From Anaeromyces robustus (taxonomy: Eukaryota; Neocallimastigomycota; Neocallimastigomycetes; Neocallimastigales; Neocallimastigaceae), in assembly GCA_002104895.1 (NCBI GenBank), contig MCFG01000294.1:1-32500 (forward strand): a DNA stretch of 32,500 bases, read 5' to 3'. This document shows, piece by piece, positions 9,758 through 22,848 of this stretch. How positions within the stretch are numbered: the stretch's first letter is position 1; every line of letters starts with the position of its first letter. The position numbers and the translations under genes are program-made. A model generated the notes under the pieces. That model saw only the letters and a list, made by a program, of their open reading frames with translations, did not search any database and had not been told where the DNA came from.

Positions 9758-12110
9758 TTATGCTCTTGGGTAACTACCAAGACGATATAAAAGTACTTTT
9801 CCTTTATCATTACCAATAGCTAAATAACCACTATTAGGTGAAAAGTCAAATGAACTAACATAACTTAATGGTGTAGTTGAAGTTGGCCAATTTGGGAATA
9901 CACGCATAGATGGTAAATGAATTAATTTAAATTGATCTTTTTTAGAATGACTAGATATTGCTAATAATTGGGAATCATGATTAAATTTTATATTATGAAT
10001 TGATGTGGTAAGATTTAATATTGATTTTTGTGGAGTAGGTCTTGTTTCAGTTAAACATTCATTATTATATATATTAACAACACCAGTATTTGAACTATAA
10101 ATAGATATTAAAAAAAAAAAAAAAAAAAGGACATTGTGATATATATATAGGTAAATAGATAATATATTTATATATATAATTAATATTTAGAATTTATATT
10201 ATATTTATTTTTAAATATATAATAATATCGTATATATATATAAATTTCTTTTTAATATAGTATATTTTTTAATTAATTATAATAATAAAAATATATATAT
10301 ATATATATATGATTATTTATTTACCCAGTAGCAAAGTATTCTCCATTTCTTGAAGCACAAATTGTTGTTGATTTAACAGCACCTTCATCAGAGAATCTAT
10401 GAATACATGTTCTTGATCCTACATCCCACTGGTATACTTCACCATCAACTAAATAAATATATCAACAAATTATAATATATATAAAATAATTATTATATAT
10501 AAATTAATTATTAAGAATCTTTTTTTATTTTTATTTTTTTTTTTTTCTTCTTTCTTTATATAAAAGTTATTTATAAAATATTAATATTATTATAAAGTAT
10601 ATTCTAAATAATTGTATATTATGTAATATTATACCTCCAATAGCATATATATATTGACCATCTTTTGAAAAATCAATATCTCTAACAGTTTTATTAACTT
10701 TAAGATCAGCTATCCATTGTTTTGTTTTTCTTGAAACTAAAATTATATAACCATTGGCACCAAGGAAAGCAATATATTTATTACATGGAGAAACTTTACA
10801 TCTTTCATAACTTTTATCATCATGACCTTTAATACCTTGTATTTTAGTAATTTCACCTCCATTTAAATCATATATATAGAAGAAACGTCTTCTACCAGTA
10901 ACAATAACTTCTTGACCATCTGGGAAGAAATTAGCATTATATATAGGCATGTCTTGGAAATGAACACTTTGAATCTTTTTATTAATTTTACCATCAACCT
11001 AAAAATATTTATAAAATATATTTTATTTATTTAATTGATTGATTGATTGATTGATGATTAATTGTTGTTGTTGTTGTTGTTGTTGTTTTTAATATTTGAT
11101 AATAATTGTAAGTTTAATATATTAGTTATTATATTTGATAATATTAAATATTAGTAATTATTTTATTTAGAAAACAGTGAAAATTAATATAAAATAAAAT
11201 AAAACTATAATAATAATTAAAAATATATAATTTAAAAAAAAAAAAAAGTTTTTTTTTATTATTTACTTGGAATAATCTTAAAGTCTTATCAAAACCTGAT
11301 GTCATTAATACTTGACCATTTGGATGGAATGAAACATTTTGAATAACAGCCTTTATTTTATATGGATAAATAAAATAATATTTATAAAAGAAAAAAAAAA
11401 AAAAAAAAAAAGATATAAGAAAAAATTTAGACATATATATACAACTAATTTAAATAAATTTTTATTTTTATTATATCAATATTATAATAATATATATATA
11501 TATTTCTAATATAATTACTTGAGAGTATTCTTCTTGATTAGCATCATGAACACGAAGAATATCAATTTTATCTGATGATAAAGTTCTTGTTGAAAAATTA
11601 TCATTAATAATATCTTGAGCAGATTTAAAGAATGAGAATTGTTCGTCTTTATCTATACCAAGATTTTGAGCTTCTGCTTTAGTGTATGCCCATATTGGTC
11701 TTCTATAAACTTTTTCAAATCTTTTTTTTTTTTTTTTTTGTTTATAATTATTATTTAACAAAAATTGAATATATATATGTGATATAAAAAAAAAATAATA
11801 TAAAAATTTTTAATATATATATATTTTTTAATAATTTATACATTTCTTAATATTAACAAATATATATAATTTCATTATCTATTATTATTAATATTACTGT
11901 TTTCTTAAACGTTTTTCATATTCAACACCACTTAAAGTAATTTCTTGTTCTGTTTCACGTAATTTTTTTGTACGGTTAACTGTGGTTAAATTAATTTCAA
12001 GAGTTTCATCATCGTCATCAATCCAAGCTGGAGTCATTTCAATTTTTTCATTTTCAATTTCTTTATCTTCATCAACTTCCATTTCATCTTCACTTTTAAT
12101 GTTATCAAAT

Positions 12111-12144
<34 letters not shown>

Positions 12145-12900
12145 TATTTATATTTGTAATTATTTTTATTTTTATTTTTATTTTTTAAATTATAAATATA
12201 TATAATATATAGGATATTATATAAAAATTTAAAAATAAAATTGAAATTAGCATTATTTGTAATTAATATAAATTTTAAAAATTATTAGATATAATTATAT
12301 AATTAAAGTATATATACCATCTAAATCAATAGTTGTACTTTTATGAGTATCGATAATAATATCCTAAATTTTTATTATATTTAAAACATTGTTAATATTT
12401 TTTTTATCATAGTTGGATTTTATTTTTTTATAAAAAAAAAATGAATTGAAATTAATTTTGTTTTAAATTTCTTTTTAAATAAATTTGATTTCTAAAATTT
12501 AATACTATTTATATTATTAAATATTAAATATTTCATAATAACTATTTTTATATTATTATTTAAATTGATTCTTTAAATTAATTCTCTGAATAATTACATC
12601 ATTTCCGAACAATTCTTCATTATCATCATCACTAAATTCATAAATTTTAGCAAATTTTTCAGCTTCGTCATCACTAAATTCATGACCAATAAAATCTAAA
12701 GTATTTTTAACACGTTCATCATCACCACCAAAAATCATAGTTTCAAGTTCCATTTCTTTTTTATCTTTTGAAATTTTTCCAGCTTCTTCTTCAACAAATT
12801 CATTCATTTTTTGTTCCTCATTTAATCTTTCCATTTCTTTTTTACTGACTTTTCTTTTTTTAAGGTCAGCATTTGCTGAATCAATCATAATATTTTCCAT
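9758..12900 (-). CDS. UTP18: UTP18-like WD-repeat protein, U3 snoRNP / SSU processome subunit
   Basis: Eight exons on the minus strand are inferred: 12900-12598, 12363-12318, 12111-11898, 11720-11519, 11350-11267, 10998-10635, 10448-10325 and 10094-9758. All phases agree and the product is 557 residues, close to the roughly 550-600 of the family. Residues 1-190 are charged and acidic and contain the family signature ELETMIFGGDDE (51-62). The linker KRLRKQFEKVYRRPIWA (about 182-198) precedes WD repeats from about 255 to the end, with AVIQNVSFHPNGQVLMTSGF, GRRRFFYIYDL, SGVVNIYN-type (here NTGVVNIYN), RLVHLPS-type (KLIHLPS) and FDFSPNSGYLAIGNDKGK. UTP18 is a nucleolar protein of the small-subunit processome and is needed for early 35S pre-rRNA cleavages and 18S rRNA production; in yeast it is reported to help recruit Mtr4 for spacer turnover. 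It sits head to head with RAT1. Two of its introns have poly(A) directly before the acceptor AG. Confidence 0.9.
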
Positions 12901-13879
12901 TTTGTTTTATGCAAATAATTATTATTATTATTTATTAAAATGTATTGATATATAATTATAAATGAGATAATAAAAAAAAAAATTGATAATTAAAAGACTT
13001 GTATAAAGGTATATATTAAAATTATGAATATATCAAAAATTAATTTTTTTTTATTAATTAAAAATTAATTATATAAATATATATATAATTATTATTATTA
13101 TATAGATTTATTTATAATTAATATCTTTTTTTTTTTTTTTTTTTTAAAATTTAAAAAAAAATAATAAAATAAATATAAAATAAATTATGATTGGCTAAAA
13201 ATCAAAATTCTACATTTATGTTAATGTAGTGAAATTTGATCAAACTCACCAATAAATTTTCAATTTTTACGTATTTAAATTATTGGTTGTATTTAATTTT
13301 AAAGTTTTTTTTTTTTAAATAGAATTATTTATAAATATTTTTTTTAATATATAAAATTAAAACGTAAATAATATTAAATAAATTTATAAATTTATTATTG
13401 TTATATGGACCTTTCATATTTATATTTTGAAATTTCTTATAAATTTTTTTATATTTTATAAAATATTATATATATAAATGTATTACTTATATATTATTTC
13501 TTTTTATAGTATTTTTTTTTTTTTTTTTGAAAAAAAATAAAAAAAAAATTTTATATAAAAGACAATTTTATTTATTTTTTTTTTTATTTTAATTTTTTTT
13601 AAATAGTAAAAATTTTTTATAAAAATGAAATTTTATTATTCACTTTAGAATTAATTTTATAATAACAATAGAAAATAATATTTTTATTATTTAATAATAC
13701 AAAATTAAATATAATCTATCTTTTTTATTATCTTTTTTGAATTTTTTTATATTATTTATATATAAATAAATTATTTTTTAATACAATTTTATTTTTTTGT
13801 CATTATAGTCAGTACTTTTTTTTTATTTTTCTTTTTTTTTTTATTATTTATTTTTTTTTTTAAAAAAAAATAATTAATA
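12901..13879. promoter_or_regulatory. Divergent UTP18 / RAT1 promoter region
   Basis: These 979 bases separate the start codons of UTP18 (-) and RAT1 (+). Most is AT homopolymer, but a less repetitive core at about 13187-13290 contains three CCAAT-box cores: ATTGG at 13190-13194, CCAAT at 13249-13253 and ATTGG at 13282-13286. A small CTACAT..ATGTAG hairpin lies between them (13210-13229). CCAAT boxes bind the HAP/NF-Y complex in fungi. A shared control region for two rRNA-processing genes is an inference. Confidence 0.45.
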
Positions 13880-16291
13880 ATGGGTGTTCCAGCTTTATTT
13901 CGTTATTTAACAAATAAATATCCAAAATTAATTTCAGCGGCTGTTGAAGAAGCTCCAGCTATTGTAGATGGATTTGAAATTCCAGTTGATATATCGAAAC
14001 CGAATCCTAATGGTTTTGAAAATGATAATTTATATCTTGATATGAACGGTATTGTTCATCCGTGTACACATCCAGGTAAAATATATTTACTAATAAAAAA
14101 TAAGAATAGAATATAATATATTTATATAAATGAAAATGACATATATAAATATATATTTTTTAATATATTATATATTGACAAAAATAATAAAAATAACGTT
14201 TTTTTTATATATATATATATATATTATTTGATTAATTAAATATTAAAAAATACATTACTAAATGGCGTATTTGAAAAATATATTTATTATTGTTTCAAAA
14301 ATTTTATTATCCATTGAATGAACTATAACTCGAAATACTTATATTTTATGTGAACATATATAATACATAAAAAAATGTCTCTTTATTGGAATAAAATATA
14401 TATTGATCTTCTGAAAATCCCCATATCAAATGTTGAATACATAAAATAATTGGAATATATATTAATTTGAATTTGAAAATAAAATCAATAATTTTCCTTT
14501 TTTAAAAATATTTTATGGAAATTTGATCAATTATAATAAATATACCTTGTTATATATAAAAAATATTGCTTTCATTAACACAAATTATATTAAATAATTA
14601 ATAAATAAAATCCTAAAAACATTTATTACGTGCCAATTTTTACACTCTTTTTAACCTAATTTAAAAAGAGGGTAATATATATTAACTCAAATATAATAAT
14701 TTTTATTAAATTTTTAATATTATACACTTAAAAAATAGATAAAAATAATACATATATAAATTGATTTTCATATTATTTTATGTATAAATAAAAATTCTTA
14801 AAATAAATAATATTATAAATGAATTTTTATTTTATTTTAATTGTAAATGATATATATTATTATTTTTTTTAATCAATGTATAATTTCCATATTAATCATA
14901 TAATATCGAAAAAAAAATTTTTTTTTTGATATTTTATATTTTATTAATTATATATATACATATAAAAATTATTATATTGATATCCTGGGTTTTTTAAATA
15001 TACAGACAAGGTACATTGAAAACAAAAAAAAAAAAAAAAAAAAGAAAAAAAAATTGACAATTCATTATTATTTCATTAAAAATAATATTATGGATTTCTT
15101 TATTATTTATTTATTGATTATTTTTCATTTTTCATTTTATTCTTTATAAAAAGAGTTATAAAGTATATAATGGAAAATAATTGTTATTATCATTTTTTTT
15201 TTTCAAAAAAAATTAAATTATAATATCATTTAAAATAAATGTATATAATACGTTTTTTTTTTTTTTTTTTTTTTTTTTTTATTTTTCATTTTAACTATTA
15301 TATTATATTTCCATAAAGGAAAATTTTAATTGTATCTGAGATAATATTAAAAATTTATTTCTTTACTTATTAATATTTTATGAGAGTTTGATAATAACTT
15401 TATATTAATTAAATTTACTTTTATATATATATTATTTTTATATATCTCATATTTGTTATTACATTATAAAAATGAAAACATATTATAAAAATGAAAACTT
15501 TCTAATTCTGGTAATAATATATAGCCTGCACCAGATACAGAAGTATGTTAATAATATAATATGATTATTAATGATAATAATTATAAACAAAAAGATAATT
15601 ATAGTATTTATGACATAAGATATGAAAGTTAATTATAATTTTAATTATATATAAAAATATATAAATATATATAATTTAATAGGAAGAAATGATAATAGAA
15701 GTCTTTAAATATATTGACAGATTAATGAATATGGTTCGTCCAAGAAGATTATTATATATGGCTATCGGTAAAATACATAAATATATATTATAGATATTTA
15801 TTTATATATATTTAAAATTCAACTAATATAACTAATATAACCATATTATTATAAAAATTTATTCTTTGAAAAAATAATTAAATAAAAATATAGATGGTGT
15901 TGCTCCACGTGCAAAAATGAATCAACAACGTTCACGTCGTTTTCGTTCTGCGCTTGATGCAAAATTAAAAGAAGAACAAGAAGAACGTGAAAGAGAAGAA
16001 ATGGAAAAACGTGGTGAAACAGTAATAGAACCAACAAAAGAAAAAGTAAAATTTGATTCTAATTGTATTACACCAGGTACTCCTTTTATGGATAAATTAT
16101 CAAGATATCTTAAATATTATATTAATGACAGATTAAATAATAATCCAGGATGGAAAGGGGTATATATATATATATAAATATTTATTTATATTATTAATTA
16201 TTTTTATATAGCTATTATATGTAATTGCTTATTATTATTATTATTATTGTTATTAATTTTTATTAATTTATATATCATTCATTTATCATTA

Positions 16292-16328
<37 letters not shown>

Positions 16329-19300
16329 TTTAGTTAAAAGTTATTTTATCAGATGCTGGTGTTCCAGGGGAAGGAGAACATAAAATTATGGATTTCATTC
16401 GTAGACAACGTAATACTGAAGGTTATGATCCAAATACTCATCATGTTATGTATGGTTTGGATGCTGATTTAATTATGCTTAGCATGGCAACGCATGAACC
16501 TCATTTTAAAATTATTAGAGAAGATGTATTCTACCAACAAACAAAAAATGATAGTCGTAATCGTTATGCTGACCCAACAAGACGTAAAAATAATAATATA
16601 ATTCAACACAATATATTTATATATTATATATTATAGTATATTTTATATTTTATTAACTCTTTATTTTTTTCATTTTTTATTTTTTTTTTCTAATATATAT
16701 CTCTTATATATATATATATTTAAATATATATATTAATATTATCATTATTTAATATTTAATTTCAATTTAAAAGAGGATGAAACATCTATTGTTGAAATAA
16801 AACCAAAACCTTTCTTATTTTTCCATATTAATATTTTAAAAGAATATTTAGAAGCTGAACTTAAAATGGATAATTTACCATTTTTATACGATGTAGAAAG
16901 AATTATAGACGATTGGGTATTTTTATGTTTCTTTGTTGGTAATGATTTCTTACCACATCTTCCATCACTAGAAATTAGAGAAGGTGCAATTGATACACTG
17001 GTAAATATATATAAACAACTTTTACCATCCTTTGGTGGATATATCACAGATAGTGGTGAAATTAATTTAGATCATGTAAAAGAAATAATGATTAAATTAG
17101 GTGAACATGAAGATCAAACTTTCCGTGAAAGAAGACAAAAGGAACAACGTTATCGTGAAATGAGAAAAAAGAAAAGACATGAAGCAAGGAGAAAAGAAGG
17201 AAATAAAAATGATAAGAATAATAGAAATAGAAATAATAGCTTTTCATCAAAGAAAAATAATGATGATGATGATGTACCTCAAATATTAAAAGAAAATGAA
17301 ACTTTCATTGAAAATTCAAATTCATCTGATAATAAATCTAATAATACAGAAGAAGAAAAGAAAAGTCCTGAAGACAATATACCAGAACTTATTGAATTAA
17401 ATGGAACAAATCCTTCTATTTCAAATCGTGAACTTTTAAAACGAAAAAAGGATAAAATAAAAACAACAGCTGAACAAAATAGAGATCTTGTTGCTCAAAA
17501 AAGAGCTAATCGTTTAAAGAATCAGGCAGCGGCAGCTGAACTACGTTCTAATATTAATAATTTTAATAATAATAACAATAAAAATGATAATGATTTATTA
17601 ACAGTACCTAATACTAAAAGAAAATATAGTTATGATGATAGTTCAGCTTCTTCTTTATCTCTCTCTACTGATTCAGCATTATCTATTAAAAAACCAAGAA
17701 TAGATGGTGAAGATGAATCAGAAGATAGTGATCCAGAACCAGAAGATAATATTAAATTATGGGAACCTGGATGGAAAGAACGTTATTACAAAAATAAATT
17801 TGGTGTTGAAATTAGTGATATTGCTTTCAGAAATAAGTAAATATATAATTTATAATTTTGATATATAATTTTTTATAATTTATAATATTATATAATAATA
17901 CTTTATTATATATAATTAATTTTTTTTTTCTTAAATTATATCAATTTTAATAAAATAACATATATATACATATAATTTTTCAATAATTTATTTTATAAAA
18001 GGGTTGTTGAAGCATATACTGAAGGTCTTTGTTGGGTATTGAAATATTATTATCAAGGATGTCAATCATGGGATGTAAGTTTTTTATTTTTATTTTTTAT
18101 CTTTTTTTTTTTTTTTTATTAAATATATATTTTAATATCTATTATATAAAAATTATGATTAATATTTATTGTTATAACAATATTAATTAATATTATATGA
18201 ATAATTTTTTCATTTATATATATATATATATATATTATCATTAATGTTATTCTATAATAGTGGTATTATCCATATCATTATTCACCTTTTGCTTCAGATT
18301 ATTGTAATATCAAAAAGTTTAACATTAAATTCGAATTAGGTCAACCATTTAAACCATTTGAACAATTGATGGGTGTATTGCCAGCTGCTAGTAATAGTAA
18401 TATTCCAAAAGCCTTTAGACATCTTATGACAGATCCAGATTCTGATATTGTAGAGTATTATCCAGAAGAGTTTAGAGTTGATTTGAATGGTAAAAAATAT
18501 TCATGGCAAGGTGTTGCACTTCTTCCATTTATTGATGAAAAAAGATTATTAAAAGCATTAGAACCCTATTATCCTCAATTAACTGAAGAAGAAAAAGAAA
18601 GAAATTCAAGAAGTTATGAAATATTATATGTTGATTCATCTAATCCATTATATGATGTCATACAATCTCTTTATAAAGATAAATCGGTAATTATATATAT
18701 ATATATTAACATATTTTTATAATTTATATATTTATATTTTTATATATTTATATTTTTATATATTTATATTTTGATATATTTATATATTTAAATATTTATA
18801 TATTAATATTATCATTTTTTTTTATTTCTCTTTAAATGTATAATAGAAAATATATGAATTAAATAGTAAAAATTCAGATAATTTAAATGGTAGCTTAGTA
18901 TCTTTAAAAAAGAATTATTGTTTACCAGGAGATGTATTTATATCACCATTAAAAGACTTTGATCTTCCTGATATTAAAGATGTTCAATCAATAGGGTAAT
19001 TTTAATAATTTAATATTATATAATATTTAATATAATAATAATAATAAATAAATAAATAAATAATAATAATAATTTTTCTTTTTTAAAAAATTTAAATAGA
19101 ACTAGATACATAAATCCTTCATTTGATGAAGGCTTTGTTTTCAAAGCCTATTTATTACCAAATGTAGAATTACCATCACCTGTTTTAACATCAGATGACT
19201 TATATTGGATTAAAATGGGTGGAAAACCAAATAAAAATAAGTTAAATATGGATGCCGCCAATAGAATGATGCGTAATAATAACCATGACCATAATAGAAA

Positions 19301-20905
19301 TAACCGTAATAATTATGGCGGCTATAATAATAATAATAATAATAACTATGGTTATAATAACAATTATAATAATTATAACAATAATAGTAGAAGTGGAAAT
19401 AATTATCATCATAGAAATGATGCAACTCAAAAATTCTATGGTGATTCAATGAATAATAATAACAATAGAAATAATAGAAGATTTAATAATAACAATAGAT
19501 ACAGAAACTATGGTGGTGGTTATTTCAATAATAATTATAATAATAATAATAATAACAATCATGTAAGTTGAATTTTTTTTTTTTTTTTTATTAATTTTGT
19601 TTTACCATTTTATACCGTTTTTCCTTTTTTTTTTTTTTTTTCTATTTTATTTATAATATTTAAAAAAAAAAAAATTCTTTTTTTTTTTTAATATATAAAT
19701 ATATATATATATTTCCAATTTTAAATATTTAAAATATTATTTAACTAAATTATAACAAATACATTATAAATTAGTTAAAATAATAATAATAAAAAAAAAA
19801 AAAAATCATTATAATTTTATTTATTTAATATTATTATTATTATCATTACCATATTTAGTCTAAATTTATATTTTAATTAAAAAATATATAAAAATAAAAA
19901 TAAAAAAATTTCAAATTATAATATATATATATATATTTATATATATCTTTTTTAAAAAAAAAAAAATAGAGAAAAAGGAAAAATTATATGAACTATTAAT
20001 CAATATATAAATTTTCAATATTATATATTTAGATATATTTCGAATAAACAAAATTTATTTTATTTTATTTTTTTTTTTTTTTTAGAAAAAAAAAATTAAA
20101 TACATAAATTTTACTAACGACAATCCCTTCTTAATAATCTTAATAATCATTAATATAATATTAAATACCAAATAAAAAACTTCTTTTTTAAAAAAAAAAT
20201 AATATATATTAATTATTAAATACATATATGAATAATATAATATTAATTATATTTATACAAATATATATATAATATAAAAAAATGTTTCAAATTATTAGAA
20301 CTCCTTCTTTAATAATAATATGAACAATAATATGAACAATAATATGAACAATAATATGAACAATAATATGAATAACAACAATAATAATAATATGAATGGC
20401 AATTTTATGCAAAATATGATAAGTCAAAATAATAATTTCAATAATAATAACAATAATATGATGAATTTCAATAATTTTAATGGCATGAATAATAATATGA
20501 ATAATATGAACATGAATATGAATATGAACATGAACATGAACATGAATAATATGAATAACATGAATATGAACAATATGAACATGAATATGAACAATATGAA
20601 TATGAATAATATGAATATGAATAATATGAATATGAATATGAATAATATGAGCAATATGAGTAATATGAATAACATGAACAATATGAATAATATGAATATC
20701 AACATGAATATGATGAATATGAATAACAATATGAATAACAATATGAATAACAATATGAATAACAATATGAATAATAATATGAATAATAATATGAATAACA
20801 ATATGAATAACAATATGAACAACAATATGAATAATAATATGAATAATTTTGGTAACTTTAATTTTAATATGAATGGCATAAATACTCAACAGTTATCATA
20901 TCTCT

Positions 20906-20975
<70 letters not shown>

Positions 20976-21030
20976 AAATGTCAATGTTAATCAAAATTTC
21001 TCATGGAATAATATGCAAAGTTTTAATTAG
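13880..21030 (+). CDS. RAT1: RAT1/XRN2 nuclear 5'-3' exoribonuclease
   Basis: Twelve exons are inferred: 13880-14075, 15006-15010, 15525-15542, 15683-15767, 15894-16159, 16334-16583, 16774-17836, 18002-18074, 18261-18686, 18847-18995, 19100-19562 and 20299-21030 (1241 residues). The start [15 protein letters not shown] is the Rat1/XRN2 form, not the Xrn1 form. Active-site residues are present: D54 in [12 protein letters not shown], the basic pocket [13 protein letters not shown] (102-114), E203 and E205 in GEGEHKI, D233 and D235 in GLDADLIML, and D331 in [11 protein letters not shown] Lys/Asn/Ser-rich linker (about 380-600) separates the two conserved regions; the second begins near [12 protein letters not shown] and includes [12 protein letters not shown]. 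The tail is Asn/Arg/Gly-rich, then Met/Asn repeats. Rat1 degrades uncapped nuclear RNA, trims 5.8S and 25S rRNA 5' ends and ends Pol II transcription by the torpedo mechanism. The exon 6 donor (16583 or an in-phase one at about 16557) and the last exon are the least certain joins. Confidence 0.9.
14076..15524 (+). other. Long RAT1 intron region interrupted by a 5-nt microexon
   Basis: This 1.45-kb stretch lies inside the codons for the conserved HP-D-K-PAP segment. It carries no long ORF. It contains the 5-nt candidate exon (15006-15010), a 10-bp perfect hairpin (14645-14654 with 14661-14670), a run of A at about 15022-15042 and a run of about 30 T (about 15252-15280). Parts (about 14260-14470) are less repetitive than other introns here, but nothing recognisable is encoded. 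Confidence 0.5.
15006..15010 (+). other. RAT1: Candidate 5-nt microexon of RAT1 (ACAAG)
   Basis: Exon 1 ends in phase 1 (CAT CCA G|GTAAAA) and the next conserved block, CCTGCACCAGATACAGAA (15525-15542, P-A-P-D-T-E), must be read in phase 0. Joining them directly gives a wrong frame and an early stop. The sequence TATACAG|ACAAG|GTACAT supplies five bases that restore the frame and encode Asp-Lys, matching the D-K of the HPEDKPAP motif seen in animal XRN2, one residue shorter. Other AG-N5-GT matches could exist by chance, so this is strong inference rather than proof. Confidence 0.7.
20112..20118 (+). promoter_or_regulatory. Consensus branch point TACTAAC in the last RAT1 intron
   Basis: TACTAAC matches the yeast-type branch-point consensus exactly. 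The first AG downstream is at 20297-20298, which is the acceptor required for an in-phase last exon (20299-21030). The donor at 19563 is CAT|GTAAGT. The 180-base branch-to-acceptor distance is long. Together these support splicing of the Met/Asn tail onto RAT1. Confidence 0.55.
20311..20983 (+). repeat. ATGAAYAAYAAY coding repeats and AAT tract
   Basis: Positions 20311-20850 consist mainly of 12-, 9- and 6-base units of ATG followed by one to three Asn codons, giving MNNN, MNN and MN repeats. A pure AAT/poly-Asn tract follows (about 20907-20974). The reading frame stays open through more than 200 codons, with AAC/AAT alternation breaking up pure DNA repeat. This indicates selection on the protein or recent expansion. 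Confidence 0.85.
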
Positions 21031-22278
<1,248 letters not shown>

Positions 22279-22798
22279 TTAATTTACTGTTATAGATGTT
22301 CTATTTGTAGAAGCAGAAGAATGATAAAAACGATGAGCTCTTCTTGTTCTTGGTCTTAAAATTGAAGATGAACTTATTGAAAGTTTTTTGATAAAACTAT
22401 GTAGATAATCCGTTCCATTTTTTAAAGATTCAGCTTCTGGACTTCCTAAATATTTAATATCTATTTCTTTAACACTTTTTGGAATCATATAAATAAATTT
22501 TTCAGACCATTGAACATTTTGAATTTTTAAAATTTCTGGAGTAAATCGATATTTTTCAAGGAATAATTTAACAAGAACCATTGTTTTATTTTCAGGTGTA
22601 GTTAAAACTTCTGTTGTTTCATTATTTGTAGATGTATTAGAAGCTTCTGTCATCACATCTTGAGCTAATGATGTTATTGTATCATTTTCCTCGGATGAAT
22701 TCAATGGTAATGATGTTAAAGAAGGCGATATTGAAGTATTATTTAATGAATCCGATATTGGCAATAAATGAGATGAAGATTCTAATTCATTATCATCA

Positions 22799-22848
<50 letters not shown>

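Noticed and set aside
11144-11434. Extended minus-strand ORF with a Phe-rich start
   Set aside because: Only 11267-11350 is exon. The rest reads through AT-rich introns on both sides of a UTP18 exon.
14645-14670. 10-bp hairpin in RAT1 intron 1 as a structured RNA
   Set aside because: Short, AT-rich stem with no boxes or conserved motif; such stems are expected by chance in this sequence.
20287-20889. Minus-strand His/Ile-repeat frame of 200 codons
   Set aside because: It is the antisense of the ATG-AAC/AAT Met/Asn repeat and has no independent support.
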